Shown piece after piece: positions 14,835-23,494 of a stretch of 49,172 bases of DNA. The notes beneath the pieces are model-generated. The model did no database searches and had not been told where the DNA came from. It was given only the letters and a program-made list of their open reading frames with translations. The translations under genes and the position numbers were made by a program. The number at the start of each line of letters is the position of its first letter. Position 1 is the first letter of the stretch. Origin of the DNA: Microcaldota archaeon (GTDB lineage: Archaea > Micrarchaeota > Micrarchaeia > Micrarchaeales > CABMGC01); NCBI GenBank assembly GCA_021810455.1, contig JAJZIU010000003.1, positions 1 through 49,172 of the forward strand, given 5' to 3'.

Positions 14835-15761
14835 ATGCTTCCCTTTGCGCTGATAAATCTGATAATGTCATTCGTACTTATAGCCTTAGTTTCGGGAAAC
14901 AATCTGCCAGTATGCTCTGGTTCCATAATAGCTGCAAAAATAGTTAACAGAAAAACAGGCATACTTCTGACCGTATTTGGTTATGTCATAGGTCTGGCAT
15001 TGCAGGGAAGTTTGCTAAGATACGGACTTAACGCCATACTTCCCGTAAATGAAACAGCCCTTCCTTCCGTAGCACTTTTCATAGCAATGATTATATTCTT
15101 GATAGCTCACAAGTGGAGAGTTCCGCAATCATTATCAATCACTTTTAGTATGGCGATTTTGGGGATAAGCATGGCATACACAGAGAGCATAAATTGGACT
15201 TTTGTGGGATTTATGCTGGGTTTATGGATATTTGCAACAGGAGCAGCATTGGTAACTACATTCGTTTCTATGAAAATGCTTCCCTTACTCATGTATAAAA
15301 GGAGAGTATGGAGAGTTGTTGGCGCAATAAAACCAATGCTCATAGTAACCTCTTTTTTAGCAGCATTTACATTAGGGGCAAACACCATAGGATTTGTATC
15401 AACTGCTGTGAATGGAGGCGTATATACGATTCCAGTATTCATATTGGCCATAATTGTTGGTAGTGTGTTTCTTAGCAGAGGGGAATTGAAACGCATAGGA
15501 CACGAAATACTACCTTTAAGATACGCAAACGCCCTTGTATCACAGTTTGTTTCGGTGATTTTGGTAGAACTTGCCACGTTGTTCGGCGTGCCTTTATCAA
15601 ACACACAGACATTTACTATGGGATTGTATGGGGTTGGACTTGGTTATAAAACGAGACTGATAAGAACCAGACCAGCAATGACAATATTTCTTACATGGAC
15701 GGTAACTGCAATAGTTAGTTTGATATTAGGTTATGTAATGACAAAGACACTTATTCTGTAG
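14835..15761 (+). CDS. PiT-family phosphate (anion) permease
   Basis: 308 residues with about nine or ten hydrophobic helices. The two inverted PiT signature segments appear as VSGNNLPVCSGSI near residue 20 and LGANTIGFVSTA near residue 180. The late PLSNTQTFTMG matches the family's conserved VSTTH-like helix. The signatures are divergent from the classical GANDVANAFG, so the exact anion is uncertain, though the DUF47 neighbour argues for phosphate. The first in-frame ATG is at 14835. Its 3' end overlaps the convergent cgi121 gene by 11 bases. Confidence 0.78.
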   Translation: MLPFALINLIMSFVLIALVSGNNLPVCSGSIIAAKIVNRKTGILLTVFGYVIGLALQGSLLRYGLNAILPVNETALPSVALFIAMIIFLIAHKWRVPQSLSITFSMAILGISMAYTESINWTFVGFMLGLWIFATGAALVTTFVSMKMLPLLMYKRRVWRVVGAIKPMLIVTSFLAAFTLGANTIGFVSTAVNGGVYTIPVFILAIIVGSVFLSRGELKRIGHEILPLRYANALVSQFVSVILVELATLFGVPLSNTQTFTMGLYGVGLGYKTRLIRTRPAMTIFLTWTVTAIVSLILGYVMTKTLIL

Positions 15762-16179
15762 GCAGACCGGCATAAGACACAGAACTTGCTTCGTTGTAAT
15801 CCAAAGACAAAGTGCATTTTTTACCGAGTCTGATCTTAGTCTTTTTCACGAACTCAGTAAGAACCCTAGTACTTGATGCAACAATCATAAATTTGTATCC
15901 CGATGCACCACAAACCCTAATAGCCGTTTCTATGCGCATTGTTTTAGCTATGAATAGAAGCATTTCCATTCTGAGAGTTTTAGCCCGAGCTATGCCATCA
16001 TTTTGTCTGACAATGGAATTAAGATATGCAGGAAGTACCCTGTTTAATATTGATTTGTCATTTTTCAGTAGTAATATGAACTCGTTATCACTAGTTTGTG
16101 CGGATTCACGAAGCAGGTCATTAACAGGTACATGCGAAGATGCGAAATAGACTACAGGCTTTTTAACGTGATTTTCCAT
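15751..16179 (-). CDS. cgi121: KEOPS complex subunit Cgi121
   Basis: 142 residues, family size. The conserved core is visible: ARAKTLRMEMLLFIAKTMRIETAIRVCGA, then KFMIVASS, like the SLEMELLLYLSGTRQI region of archaeal Cgi121. Cgi121 binds the tRNA CCA end and activates Bud32 within KEOPS, which makes the t6A modification at position 37. Other subunits, kae1 and bud32, are in this window at 28411-29977; no pcc1 is seen. It is transcribed alone, divergent from S8e, and converges on the PiT permease gene. Confidence 0.8.
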   Translation of the reverse strand: MENHVKKPVVYFASSHVPVNDLLRESAQTSDNEFILLLKNDKSILNRVLPAYLNSIVRQNDGIARAKTLRMEMLLFIAKTMRIETAIRVCGASGYKFMIVASSTRVLTEFVKKTKIRLGKKCTLSLDYNEASSVSYAGLPTE

Positions 16180-16241
16180 TAAACCACAATGAATATAGCC
16201 TTTCTCTTCTATATTTTTATCTACTGTTTATAAGTGATTAG

Positions 16242-16643
16242 ATGAGTCAGTTCGGTTCACAGTTTCATGGAAAATCTGAAAGGAAGATAGGCGGTAATGG
16301 GAAGCAAAAGAAGAAGTCCAGAGATAAGAAAAGGCACGAGATGGGAGGCTTCTTCGTAGCGACAAGAGTAACTGAGGCTGAAGCCAATGTTTCAAAAAGT
16401 GTCAGGACTAGAGGAGCAGGAAGGGTAAACAAGCTAAAGTATGCCGCATTTGCAAATGTGCTTACAAAACAAGGATACAAAAAAGCGAAGATAAAGTCAA
16501 TTTTGGAATCTAAGGATAACAGAAACTTTGCCAGACTCAAGATAATGACAAAGGGATCCTTAATAGACACAGAACTTGGAAAGGCAATAATAACAAACAG
16601 GCCAGGGAGAGAAGGCTGTGTTAACGCTGTTCTCCAAGTGTGA
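16242..16643 (+). CDS. rps8e: Ribosomal protein S8e
   Basis: 133 residues. The basic N-terminus (KKKSRDKKRHEMGG), FVATRV, VRTRGAGRVNKLKYAAFANV and the C-terminal ITNRPGREGCVNAVLQV are S8e signatures. It is a small-subunit protein of archaea and eukaryotes, about the usual archaeal length. A TATA box (TTTATAAG) is close upstream, and GTGAT lies next to the ATG. It heads a three-gene run with a small unknown protein and argF, spaced by 4 and 5 bases. Confidence 0.95.
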   Translation: MSQFGSQFHGKSERKIGGNGKQKKKSRDKKRHEMGGFFVATRVTEAEANVSKSVRTRGAGRVNKLKYAAFANVLTKQGYKKAKIKSILESKDNRNFARLKIMTKGSLIDTELGKAIITNRPGREGCVNAVLQV

Positions 16644-16647
16644 TTAG

Positions 16648-17022
16648 ATGCCTGAAAGAGTTTACGCGTGTGAATCGAAGTACATAGATTCATTAAAGAA
16701 ACTTATGGAGTATGACCCCTATCTTGATAAAAATCTTACCGAAGAACAATTGTCTAAAATTAAGACCGATCCAGAAGCAAATGTTATATTCGCAAGGCAA
16801 GATTATAAAATAAAGGATGGAATATCGGTAGGGCTTGACGGTAAATTTTACTACTTGTACATAAGCGCTAACGACGAGTTTATAGAAAAGGCAGACAAGA
16901 AATTAAAGAGCACGATACCTGGAATAAAACGTGTTGATTCAGAAACCGAAACTAAAATAATATCAACAATAAACAAAGAAAGGGAAGAGAGTGAGGAGGG
17001 CATAGGCCTAATCTTCAGGTAA
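16648..17022 (+). CDS. Unknown protein between S8e and argF
   Basis: 124 residues, acidic and basic residues mixed, no signal peptide or membrane segment. I do not recognise a family. Predicted-like features: an N-terminal helical part (KYIDSLKKLMEYDPYL), a short beta region (NVIFARQDYKI and GKFYYLYISAND), then a helical C-terminus with KEREESEEG. Only 4 bases from S8e and 5 from argF, so it should be co-expressed with them. Conservation of that order elsewhere would be the best clue to its job. Confidence 0.7.
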   Translation: MPERVYACESKYIDSLKKLMEYDPYLDKNLTEEQLSKIKTDPEANVIFARQDYKIKDGISVGLDGKFYYLYISANDEFIEKADKKLKSTIPGIKRVDSETETKIISTINKEREESEEGIGLIFR

Positions 17023-17027
17023 TCCAA

Positions 17028-17915
17028 ATGGATCTGTTGAGCATCGCAGACCTTTCAAAATATGAAATAGAAAAGATATTGTCTCTTTCGAAAACTAAAC
17101 AAAAGAGCATAACTGGGAAACATGTAGTTGCACTTCTTTTTGAGAAACCTTCAACAAGAACCAGAACTTCATTCGAATCAGCTGCAACACGAATAGGGTG
17201 GAGTAGCATATATCTGGATTCTCTATCATTACAGATGTCTAGAGGAGAAAGTATAGAGGATACAGCAAAAGTACTGAGTATGTACGTTGATATGATAGTA
17301 GCAAGGCTTGGAAGCCATACGGATATAGAACGCGTAGCTTCAAGTTCTACAGTACCGGTGATAAATGCTCTCACAGATCTTGAACATCCGTGCCAGGCTC
17401 TTAGTGATCTTTATACTATAAATGAAGCGAAAGGGAAACTGGATGGATTAAAAATAGCATTCGTGGGAGACATAGCGACAAACACGGCAAATTCACTTAT
17501 GATAGGAGCGGTGAAAATGGGAGCCGCGATGGCCCTCGTAGGACCTAAATCATGGAAGCCTAATGAAAAGTATTTTGAAATGGCAAAAAAATACGGAAGT
17601 ATAGAAGTGTATAACAACATGAAAGATGGACTTGAAGATGCAGACATAGTTTATACTGACACATTTGTTAGTATGGGCAAGGAATCCGAAGCAGCAAGAA
17701 GAAGGAGAATATTTACACCTTATCAGATAAATGAAAGAACTCTTGATTACGCAGATGATAAGGCGTTGGTTATGCACTGCCTTCCAGCACATAGAGGAGA
17801 GGAGATAACAACAGAAGTACTTGATGGTAGAAGAAGTCTCGCATGGAAACAGGCTGCAAATAAATTACCAGTAGAGGAAGCCATATTGGAGTACGTATGG
17901 AGAAGCGAGAATTGA
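17028..17915 (+). CDS. argF: Ornithine carbamoyltransferase
   Basis: 295 residues. The carbamoyl-phosphate loop FEKPSTRTRTSFE, HPCQALSDLYTI and the ornithine-site HCLPAHRGEEIT are all present. The HCLPA cysteine motif separates it from aspartate carbamoyltransferase, which otherwise has a similar fold. It converts ornithine and carbamoyl phosphate to citrulline. No argG/argH or carbamate kinase is visible, so a biosynthetic or a catabolic role cannot be decided. It is co-transcribed with the S8e run. Somewhat shorter than the common 305-335 residues because the N-terminus is compact. Confidence 0.93.
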   Translation: MDLLSIADLSKYEIEKILSLSKTKQKSITGKHVVALLFEKPSTRTRTSFESAATRIGWSSIYLDSLSLQMSRGESIEDTAKVLSMYVDMIVARLGSHTDIERVASSSTVPVINALTDLEHPCQALSDLYTINEAKGKLDGLKIAFVGDIATNTANSLMIGAVKMGAAMALVGPKSWKPNEKYFEMAKKYGSIEVYNNMKDGLEDADIVYTDTFVSMGKESEAARRRRIFTPYQINERTLDYADDKALVMHCLPAHRGEEITTEVLDGRRSLAWKQAANKLPVEEAILEYVWRSEN

Positions 17916-17949
17916 TTTCAGTCATAAATATGTGTCTTGAAATCAGTAT

Positions 17950-17965
17950 AGGTTTATAAATATTG
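17950..17965 (+). promoter_or_regulatory. TATA box for pyrH
   Basis: GGTTTATAAATATTG lies with its centre about 30 bases before the ATG at 17988. The transcript would start within a few bases of the ATG, so pyrH is probably leaderless. Confidence 0.5.
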
Positions 17966-17987
17966 ACAAGCTCTATTAATAGGTTTC

Positions 17988-18677
17988 ATGGAAACAATCT
18001 GTATCTCCTTAGGCGGAAGTATAATCTCTAGAAAAAATGGTATAAACGTAGGATACGTAAGAAGGCTTTACAGGCTGCTTAAGAACTACAAAAACACTTC
18101 TAAATTCGTGATTGTGGTTGGAGGAGGATACACATCGAAATTGTATGTCCAATCATCAAAACAGATAATAAAAAACAATCTCATACTAGATGAAATTGCA
18201 ATATCTATAACCAGAATAAATGCGATGATATTGAAAGATATGCTTTCTGAGCTTAACGTTTATCCGAATATAGTTACAGATCTTGATGAACTGAGAGCCG
18301 CGTCACACAACAGTGGAATTGTGGTTATGGGAGGTTTGCTTCCTGGAATAAGTACAGACTCTGTCACAGTCTTGGCATGTGAAGTAGTCAATAGTAAGAC
18401 ACTGATAAATGTAAGCACAGAAGCTTATGTTTATGATAGACATCCATCCGAACCAGGAGCTAGAAGATTAGAGTACCTGACACATGATCAATTGATAAAA
18501 CTTGCTTCGAGGTTGGACCCCAGAGAGGCAAGATCTAATTTTATATTTGATTTAGTCGCAAGCAAATTAGCTAAACGATCTAACATAGAGATAAGATTTG
18601 TAAACGATAAAATGGATGAATTGAGATTTGCAATAGAGGGCAAGCATCATCGCGGAAGTACAGTAAAGAGAGTCTGA
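17988..18677 (+). CDS. pyrH: UMP kinase (archaeal PyrH)
   Basis: 229 residues, amino-acid-kinase fold. Motifs: ISLGGSII at the N-terminus, VVGGGYTSKLY near residue 42, VMGGLLPGISTDSVTVLACE near residue 110 and VYDRHPSEPGARR. These match archaeal UMP kinases, which phosphorylate UMP to UDP, rather than carbamate kinase (larger) or acetylglutamate kinase. Together with pyrE further right it supplies the uridine nucleotides needed, among other things, for UDP-sugars. A TATA box at the start suggests its own leaderless transcript. Confidence 0.88.
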   Translation: METICISLGGSIISRKNGINVGYVRRLYRLLKNYKNTSKFVIVVGGGYTSKLYVQSSKQIIKNNLILDEIAISITRINAMILKDMLSELNVYPNIVTDLDELRAASHNSGIVVMGGLLPGISTDSVTVLACEVVNSKTLINVSTEAYVYDRHPSEPGARRLEYLTHDQLIKLASRLDPREARSNFIFDLVASKLAKRSNIEIRFVNDKMDELRFAIEGKHHRGSTVKRV

Positions 18678-18728
18678 TAGAAAATTTAACGCGATTTATC
18701 TACTATCGGGATTTCGAATTTCAAAAAC

Positions 18729-19418
18729 GTGAGTGTTGTGAAGGTCGTAAGAGTACTAAGAAAAGATAATGTAGACGTCTGTAAAATGACAGAAAAATCT
18801 TTTAGATGGGGAGACTACATCAATGATGTTTTTGATGATTGGGTTAAAAATGGCGTATTCTTAAAGGCTGTAGAAAACGATAAAATAGTTGGTATAATAC
18901 ATGTAAAGGTTTTCAAGGATTTTGTGTGGTTTGAAGGATTGCGTGTGCACAAGGATTACAGACGGAAAGGAATCGGCAGATTGCTAACTACAAAAGCCAT
19001 GGAGATTTCAGATGGAAAAACGATTAGGTTATTGATACATGAACACAACAAACCGTCAATGGCACTGTCAACTTCTCTAGGATTTAGACAGATAGACAAG
19101 ATTTATTATCATAGTGGAAGGGAGAGGGAGTTTTCAAAGGTGGTAGAGACATTAAAATTGAAGAAAGTAAAGGTAGATTTGCAAAAAGGGTACATGGACG
19201 GATGGACTTGGCATCCGAAAGAACATTACAAAAATCCAGTTTATTCGGGTATTTTTAGAGGGAAAAGAATTGTTGCACTTGAAACAAAACCATTATTTCT
19301 AATAGAAGGCAGTATGGGAAGTATGGCGTATGTGTCACATAATAAGGATGCGGGAAGCGGTTTCATTGTTTTTGAGTTAGATAAATCCAAACATAATGTG
19401 CAAAATACGAAACTTTGA
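18729..19418 (+). CDS. GNAT-family N-acetyltransferase with extra C-terminal domain
   Basis: 229 residues. The GNAT core covers about 1-135: GIIHVKVFKDFVWFEGLRVHKDYRRKGIGRLL contains the acetyl-CoA loop (R/K)-x-x-G-x-G/A, and NKPSMALSTSLGFRQI is the closing motif. The last 90 residues (WTWHPKEHYKNPVYSG...; LFLIEGSMGSMAYVS) look like a second, partial GNAT-like or substrate domain. The start is GTG 18729. The substrate is unknown. It stands alone between pyrH and the heat-shock gene. Confidence 0.8.
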   Translation: MSVVKVVRVLRKDNVDVCKMTEKSFRWGDYINDVFDDWVKNGVFLKAVENDKIVGIIHVKVFKDFVWFEGLRVHKDYRRKGIGRLLTTKAMEISDGKTIRLLIHEHNKPSMALSTSLGFRQIDKIYYHSGREREFSKVVETLKLKKVKVDLQKGYMDGWTWHPKEHYKNPVYSGIFRGKRIVALETKPLFLIEGSMGSMAYVSHNKDAGSGFIVFELDKSKHNVQNTKL

Positions 19419-19463
19419 CATATGAATAAATATTTTTCCTGATTCTTAGATATTGGTGGAAAA

Positions 19464-19898
19464 ATGGTAAAAAGAAGAAGAGGCTCGTGGATGGAGCCAA
19501 GATCCGAACTAGGATTGTGGCCTTTTAATGAATCTTTTTGGGGAAGGAGTATGCCGTCAAGGCTTTTAGGTATTGAATCTTCAATGCCGGATATTGACCT
19601 TGTGGATCAAGGCGATTCGATAAAAATAAGAGCCGACATGCCCGGAGTCAAGAAGGGTGACATAAAGATTAACGTAGATGAGAATTTTGTGACCATAAGT
19701 GCCGAGACGAAGCATGAGAAGGAGGAGGAAGGTAAAAACTATTACTTCAAGGAAAGAGCATCTTCAGGATACTATAGAAGATTGCGGCTTCCGACAAGCG
19801 TTGATCCGGAATCTTCAAAAGCCAAGTTTGAAGATGGAACATTAGAAGTGACCTTGAAGAAAACTAAAAATTCAGGGAAGAGTATAACAATAGATTGA
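19464..19898 (+). CDS. Small heat-shock protein (Hsp20/alpha-crystallin)
   Basis: 144 residues. The alpha-crystallin domain spans residues 40-135: DIDLVDQGDSIKIRADMPGVKKGDIKINV, then YYRRLRLPTSVDP and the conserved FEDGTLEVTLKK. The N-terminal arm is aromatic- and Arg-rich, as usual. I see no clear I-x-I/V motif at the C-terminus apart from SITID, a short version. Such proteins form oligomers that hold unfolding proteins. GGTGG lies 5 bases before the ATG. Monocistronic. Confidence 0.93.
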   Translation: MVKRRRGSWMEPRSELGLWPFNESFWGRSMPSRLLGIESSMPDIDLVDQGDSIKIRADMPGVKKGDIKINVDENFVTISAETKHEKEEEGKNYYFKERASSGYYRRLRLPTSVDPESSKAKFEDGTLEVTLKKTKNSGKSITID

Positions 19899-19927
19899 AT
19901 AACCAGTACACAAACTAATGATAGGGT

Positions 19928-20971
19928 TCACTCTCCGGATTTTACTTTTTTAATATCTTCTTTTTTTATTGCAAGTTTTACAGCGCCGGTACCTATTGGT
20001 ATCTGTTTTCCTACGAGTATGTTTTCAGTGACTCCCTTCATAGGATCAACCTCGCTGAACAGCGCAGCGTTTACAAGATGTTTGACTGTTTCTTCATATG
20101 CAGCTCTTGCAAAAACAGAATTTTTCTGCCCGCTGAGTCCGTGTCTGCCGACTCCCTTTATAGTGCCACTGTAGGTCATCGCATCGGCAACTAGCAAGAG
20201 ATGCCTATCATCCACAGATATTTTCTGTTCTTCTAATGTTTTTCTGAGTTCATTTGCAAGTGTGTTCCTCGCAGCTTCTATTCCAAACAGCTTGTACATA
20301 GCAAAAACATCGTTGGTGTATGTTCTTGATTTGTCAACACCGTCCAACTTCATTACTTCACTTATGTTGCTTCCTGCAGTTATTACATAAAAGCTTCCAT
20401 CCTTGCTTTGTTGTATAAGCGCTTTTCCGGCATCCTCAATGCCCTGTATCACTTTTTTCATTATGCGTACTCCAGTTACTCTTATTTCTTTAAGGCTCTT
20501 GGTGTGCAGTTTTATGAGTATATTACCTTCATTGACTTCTGTTTCGACAGACATCAACTTTGCTATTTTTTGCGCTACTTGGTTGGGAGTCAATTCTTCA
20601 GCTGCAAGTGCCTGCTTATCAAGAACAAGTTTTACTGTGGATTTCGAAAAATTCTCTACAACTCTCTTCACAAGACTGCTGACTTTTATTTCGCTTATTT
20701 TCTTTGACATAGCATCAGACTTTTCGAAGTTCTTCTCTATGTCACTGTTGAAGTACACGTAAGTTATAGGAGTTGCTGGCTTCTTTTTAACATCTACAAG
20801 TTCGACTATTCTTGGAAGTCCTGATGTAGCTATTGTTGCCTCTATCCCAGCATAGTGGAACGTTCTGAGAATCATCTGAGTTCCTGGTTCACCGACAGAT
20901 TGTGCTGCAAGCATACCTACAGGTTCACCATAATTTACTTTATACTTATTTGCATTTTTTTCCATAGCCAT
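19928..20971 (-). CDS. rpoA2: DNA-directed RNA polymerase subunit A''
   Basis: About 347 residues, the C-terminal third of the largest subunit. It starts with the trigger-loop region: YGEPVGMLAAQSVGEPGTQMILRTFHYAG. The end carries the conserved GQKNSVFARAAYEETVKHL and the VGKQIPIGTGAVKL segment. The first ATG (20971) overlaps the A' stop (TGATG), which shows coupled translation. It is shorter than many archaeal A'' subunits because the N-terminal extension is missing. It ends the rpoH-B''-B'-A'-A'' operon. Confidence 0.95.
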   Translation of the reverse strand: MAMEKNANKYKVNYGEPVGMLAAQSVGEPGTQMILRTFHYAGIEATIATSGLPRIVELVDVKKKPATPITYVYFNSDIEKNFEKSDAMSKKISEIKVSSLVKRVVENFSKSTVKLVLDKQALAAEELTPNQVAQKIAKLMSVETEVNEGNILIKLHTKSLKEIRVTGVRIMKKVIQGIEDAGKALIQQSKDGSFYVITAGSNISEVMKLDGVDKSRTYTNDVFAMYKLFGIEAARNTLANELRKTLEEQKISVDDRHLLLVADAMTYSGTIKGVGRHGLSGQKNSVFARAAYEETVKHLVNAALFSEVDPMKGVTENILVGKQIPIGTGAVKLAIKKEDIKKVKSGE

Positions 20972-23490
20972 CACTTTTCTAACTCAACAAACTTTACGTT
21001 GACGGGATTGATTGCGTCACCACCGTAGACAGTCTGTATGATGTTGTTGTTGACATCTCTTACACTGTCATCCTCAGTTACGTAATAATCCTGCAGTGCG
21101 TTTGACAGTCTTCTGTACAGGTAGCCGCTCCTTCCAGTTAGGAGTGCCTTGTAAACTTCAGAACCTCTTGAACCTACAGCATGCATGAACAGATCTGCAG
21201 GTGAAAGTCCCATGTAGTAGTTTGTTATGATGAATCCTCTTGCACTGGGTCCGATATCGCGTTGTTTTATGTGAGGAAGAAGCCTTCCCGTATAGTAACC
21301 TCTTTTTATTCTTCCTCCGCTAAGAGTTGCCTGTTGCCCAAGGAACATGCTCATCTGTTCAAGATTGAGCACGCTTCCTCTGGATCCCGATCTAGCCATC
21401 TCTACTGCACTGTTCGTGCTATCCTCGTTTGATGCCAGAGTTTCACCAGCCTTGCTTCTCGCCATGTTGAGTTCTGCTATTATCATGCGTTCGAGAGACT
21501 CTCTTAACGTTTGTCCAATGAGTGCCTCTAACTTACCTTCCTTGTAGCTTTTTATCAGTTCGTTTACTTTAACCAAGGTTGCGTTAAGTATTTTCATCCT
21601 TTCGTCTTCCATGTGCTTGTTTATCGAGTACTCTTTGACTCCGACAGTTACTCCTGAAAGAGTAACGTATGCATCCGCTAGCTTGGATGAAACGAAGATG
21701 AATTTCCTAAGTTCTTCGTAACCATAGTTTTTGGCTATTTCGACGGATAATTCATTATCCCTTCCGTAAGTGTCCTTTGTGATGACACCTTCGAGGAGCT
21801 TTCCGTTCTTTATCTTGAATGGACCGTACACAGTGTCTTCCTCGTAATTGAGATCCTTGGGCAGAAGCATTGAGAATATATCCTTACCATTGTACTTGCC
21901 ATCCTTTCCAGGCTTTGGCATTTCATATATTCCTGCTATTCCGAGAAGATACGCGGTCTCATCATACTCAAGTTTTGTTTCATCTTTGGTTAATTGGAAT
22001 AAACCACTGATTCCGTCTTCGCTGTTTGTTATCACGGCTGCTCCGTCTCTTGGAGAGAATATTTGATACTGCACTTCCATGAGATACCTGGCTTCTGCTT
22101 GTGCTTCGAGGGTTTGAGGAACGTGAAGGTTCATTTCGTCTCCGTCGAAGTCTGCATTGTATGGAGTTGTAGTACAGTAATTTATCCTGAATGTCTTGCC
22201 AGGCAAAACGCGTATCCTATGCGCCATTATTGATATGCGGTGCAGTGACGGTTGTCTGTTGAACAGAGCTATGTCACCATCTATTACCTGTCTTTCCAAT
22301 ATCGAACCTACAGTCAATTCCTTGAGTATATCTTCTCTGTTTGCGTCTATGACACGTTTTCTTTTACCATCCTTTGAAATCATATTTACAACAGATGGAT
22401 ATTCGTTCCTTTTCAACAACTCCTTGGCATGCTCGATATTCCACGCGGTTACATAGAATGGTACAGTAAGCTTTGATGCTATTTCTATAGGAACACCAAC
22501 CTCGTCTATATCAAGATATGGATCTACGCTGATTACCGTTCTTGCAGAGTAATTAACTCTTTTTCCACTGAGGTTGTATCTAAATCTCCCTTCTTTTCCT
22601 TTCAATCTTTGTGCTATTGTTTTAAGTGCCCTGCCACTTCTGTGCCTTGCAGGGGGTATTCCTGATGTTTCATTGTTGAAGTATGCAGTGACATGATATT
22701 GGAGAAGTTCCCACAGATCGTCTATTATGATCTGCGGTGCGCCTGCGTTTATGTTCTGTTCAAGCCTTTGGCCTATCCTCATTATATCAACAAGCTTGTG
22801 TGTCAGATCGTCTTCGCTTCTTTCTCCTGATTCCAGAGTTATCGATGGCCTTACATTTACAGGAGGGACAAGAAGTGAACTTATTATCAGCCATTCTGGT
22901 CTGCTAACTTTTGGATCTATATTTAACAATCTAAGGTCATCATCACTTACCTTTGCAAGAAGATCACGGATTTCATCAGGTTTTAATCTCTTGTCTCCTA
23001 CGGTAAAGTATGTTGGTGCAGAGAAGTGTATTTTTGGTTGTTGTGAACCGCAGTGAGGACACTTGTTTCCAGACCTCTTTGCCATCTTGCCAGGCACGGT
23101 GTGATGATTTTCGCCATTTGCCTCAGATTCTTCGGATACAACCTTTTTCATCTCGTCTATCTGTTTGTCATCTAGAAGTATCCTATGGCATGTCATGCAT
23201 GTTGCATTTAACAGCATTCTAAGCACTTTTGCGAATTCAGAATGTATTACGGGTCTGACCAACTCTATGTGTCCGAAATGTCCAGGACATGTCTTTGCTC
23301 TTCCTCCGCAAGTCTTGCATACCAAACCAGGATCTATTACTCCGAGTCTTTGATCCAGTAAACCGCCATCTATCGGATAGCCGTCCTCGTTATACGTATC
23401 TGGAACCGTCAGTTTTGCAACGCTCATGTGCTTTATCTCTTCAGGAGAGACTATTCCGAATTTTATATGATCTATTACTTCTGCATGCAT
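20971..23490 (-). CDS. rpoA1: DNA-directed RNA polymerase subunit A'
   Basis: 839 residues. The catalytic Mg site NADFDGDEMNLH is intact. Zinc-binding Cys lie near the N-terminus (CKTCGGRAKTCPGHFGH, CMTCH, CPHCG). The bridge-helix region includes AGETLASNEDS. RHRSGRALKTIAQRLKGKEGRFR and NLSGKRVNYSARTVISVDP are archaeal signatures. No intein is seen. It is four bases downstream of B' and overlaps A''. Length is slightly under the archaeal norm of about 880. Confidence 0.96.
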   Translation of the reverse strand: MHAEVIDHIKFGIVSPEEIKHMSVAKLTVPDTYNEDGYPIDGGLLDQRLGVIDPGLVCKTCGGRAKTCPGHFGHIELVRPVIHSEFAKVLRMLLNATCMTCHRILLDDKQIDEMKKVVSEESEANGENHHTVPGKMAKRSGNKCPHCGSQQPKIHFSAPTYFTVGDKRLKPDEIRDLLAKVSDDDLRLLNIDPKVSRPEWLIISSLLVPPVNVRPSITLESGERSEDDLTHKLVDIMRIGQRLEQNINAGAPQIIIDDLWELLQYHVTAYFNNETSGIPPARHRSGRALKTIAQRLKGKEGRFRYNLSGKRVNYSARTVISVDPYLDIDEVGVPIEIASKLTVPFYVTAWNIEHAKELLKRNEYPSVVNMISKDGKRKRVIDANREDILKELTVGSILERQVIDGDIALFNRQPSLHRISIMAHRIRVLPGKTFRINYCTTTPYNADFDGDEMNLHVPQTLEAQAEARYLMEVQYQIFSPRDGAAVITNSEDGISGLFQLTKDETKLEYDETAYLLGIAGIYEMPKPGKDGKYNGKDIFSMLLPKDLNYEEDTVYGPFKIKNGKLLEGVITKDTYGRDNELSVEIAKNYGYEELRKFIFVSSKLADAYVTLSGVTVGVKEYSINKHMEDERMKILNATLVKVNELIKSYKEGKLEALIGQTLRESLERMIIAELNMARSKAGETLASNEDSTNSAVEMARSGSRGSVLNLEQMSMFLGQQATLSGGRIKRGYYTGRLLPHIKQRDIGPSARGFIITNYYMGLSPADLFMHAVGSRGSEVYKALLTGRSGYLYRRLSNALQDYYVTEDDSVRDVNNNIIQTVYGGDAINPVNVKFVELEK

Positions 23491-23494
23491 AATA

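Noticed and set aside
17028-17915. Annotation as aspartate carbamoyltransferase
   Set aside because: The HCLPAHRGEE motif and FEKPSTRTRTSFE are diagnostic of the ornithine enzyme.
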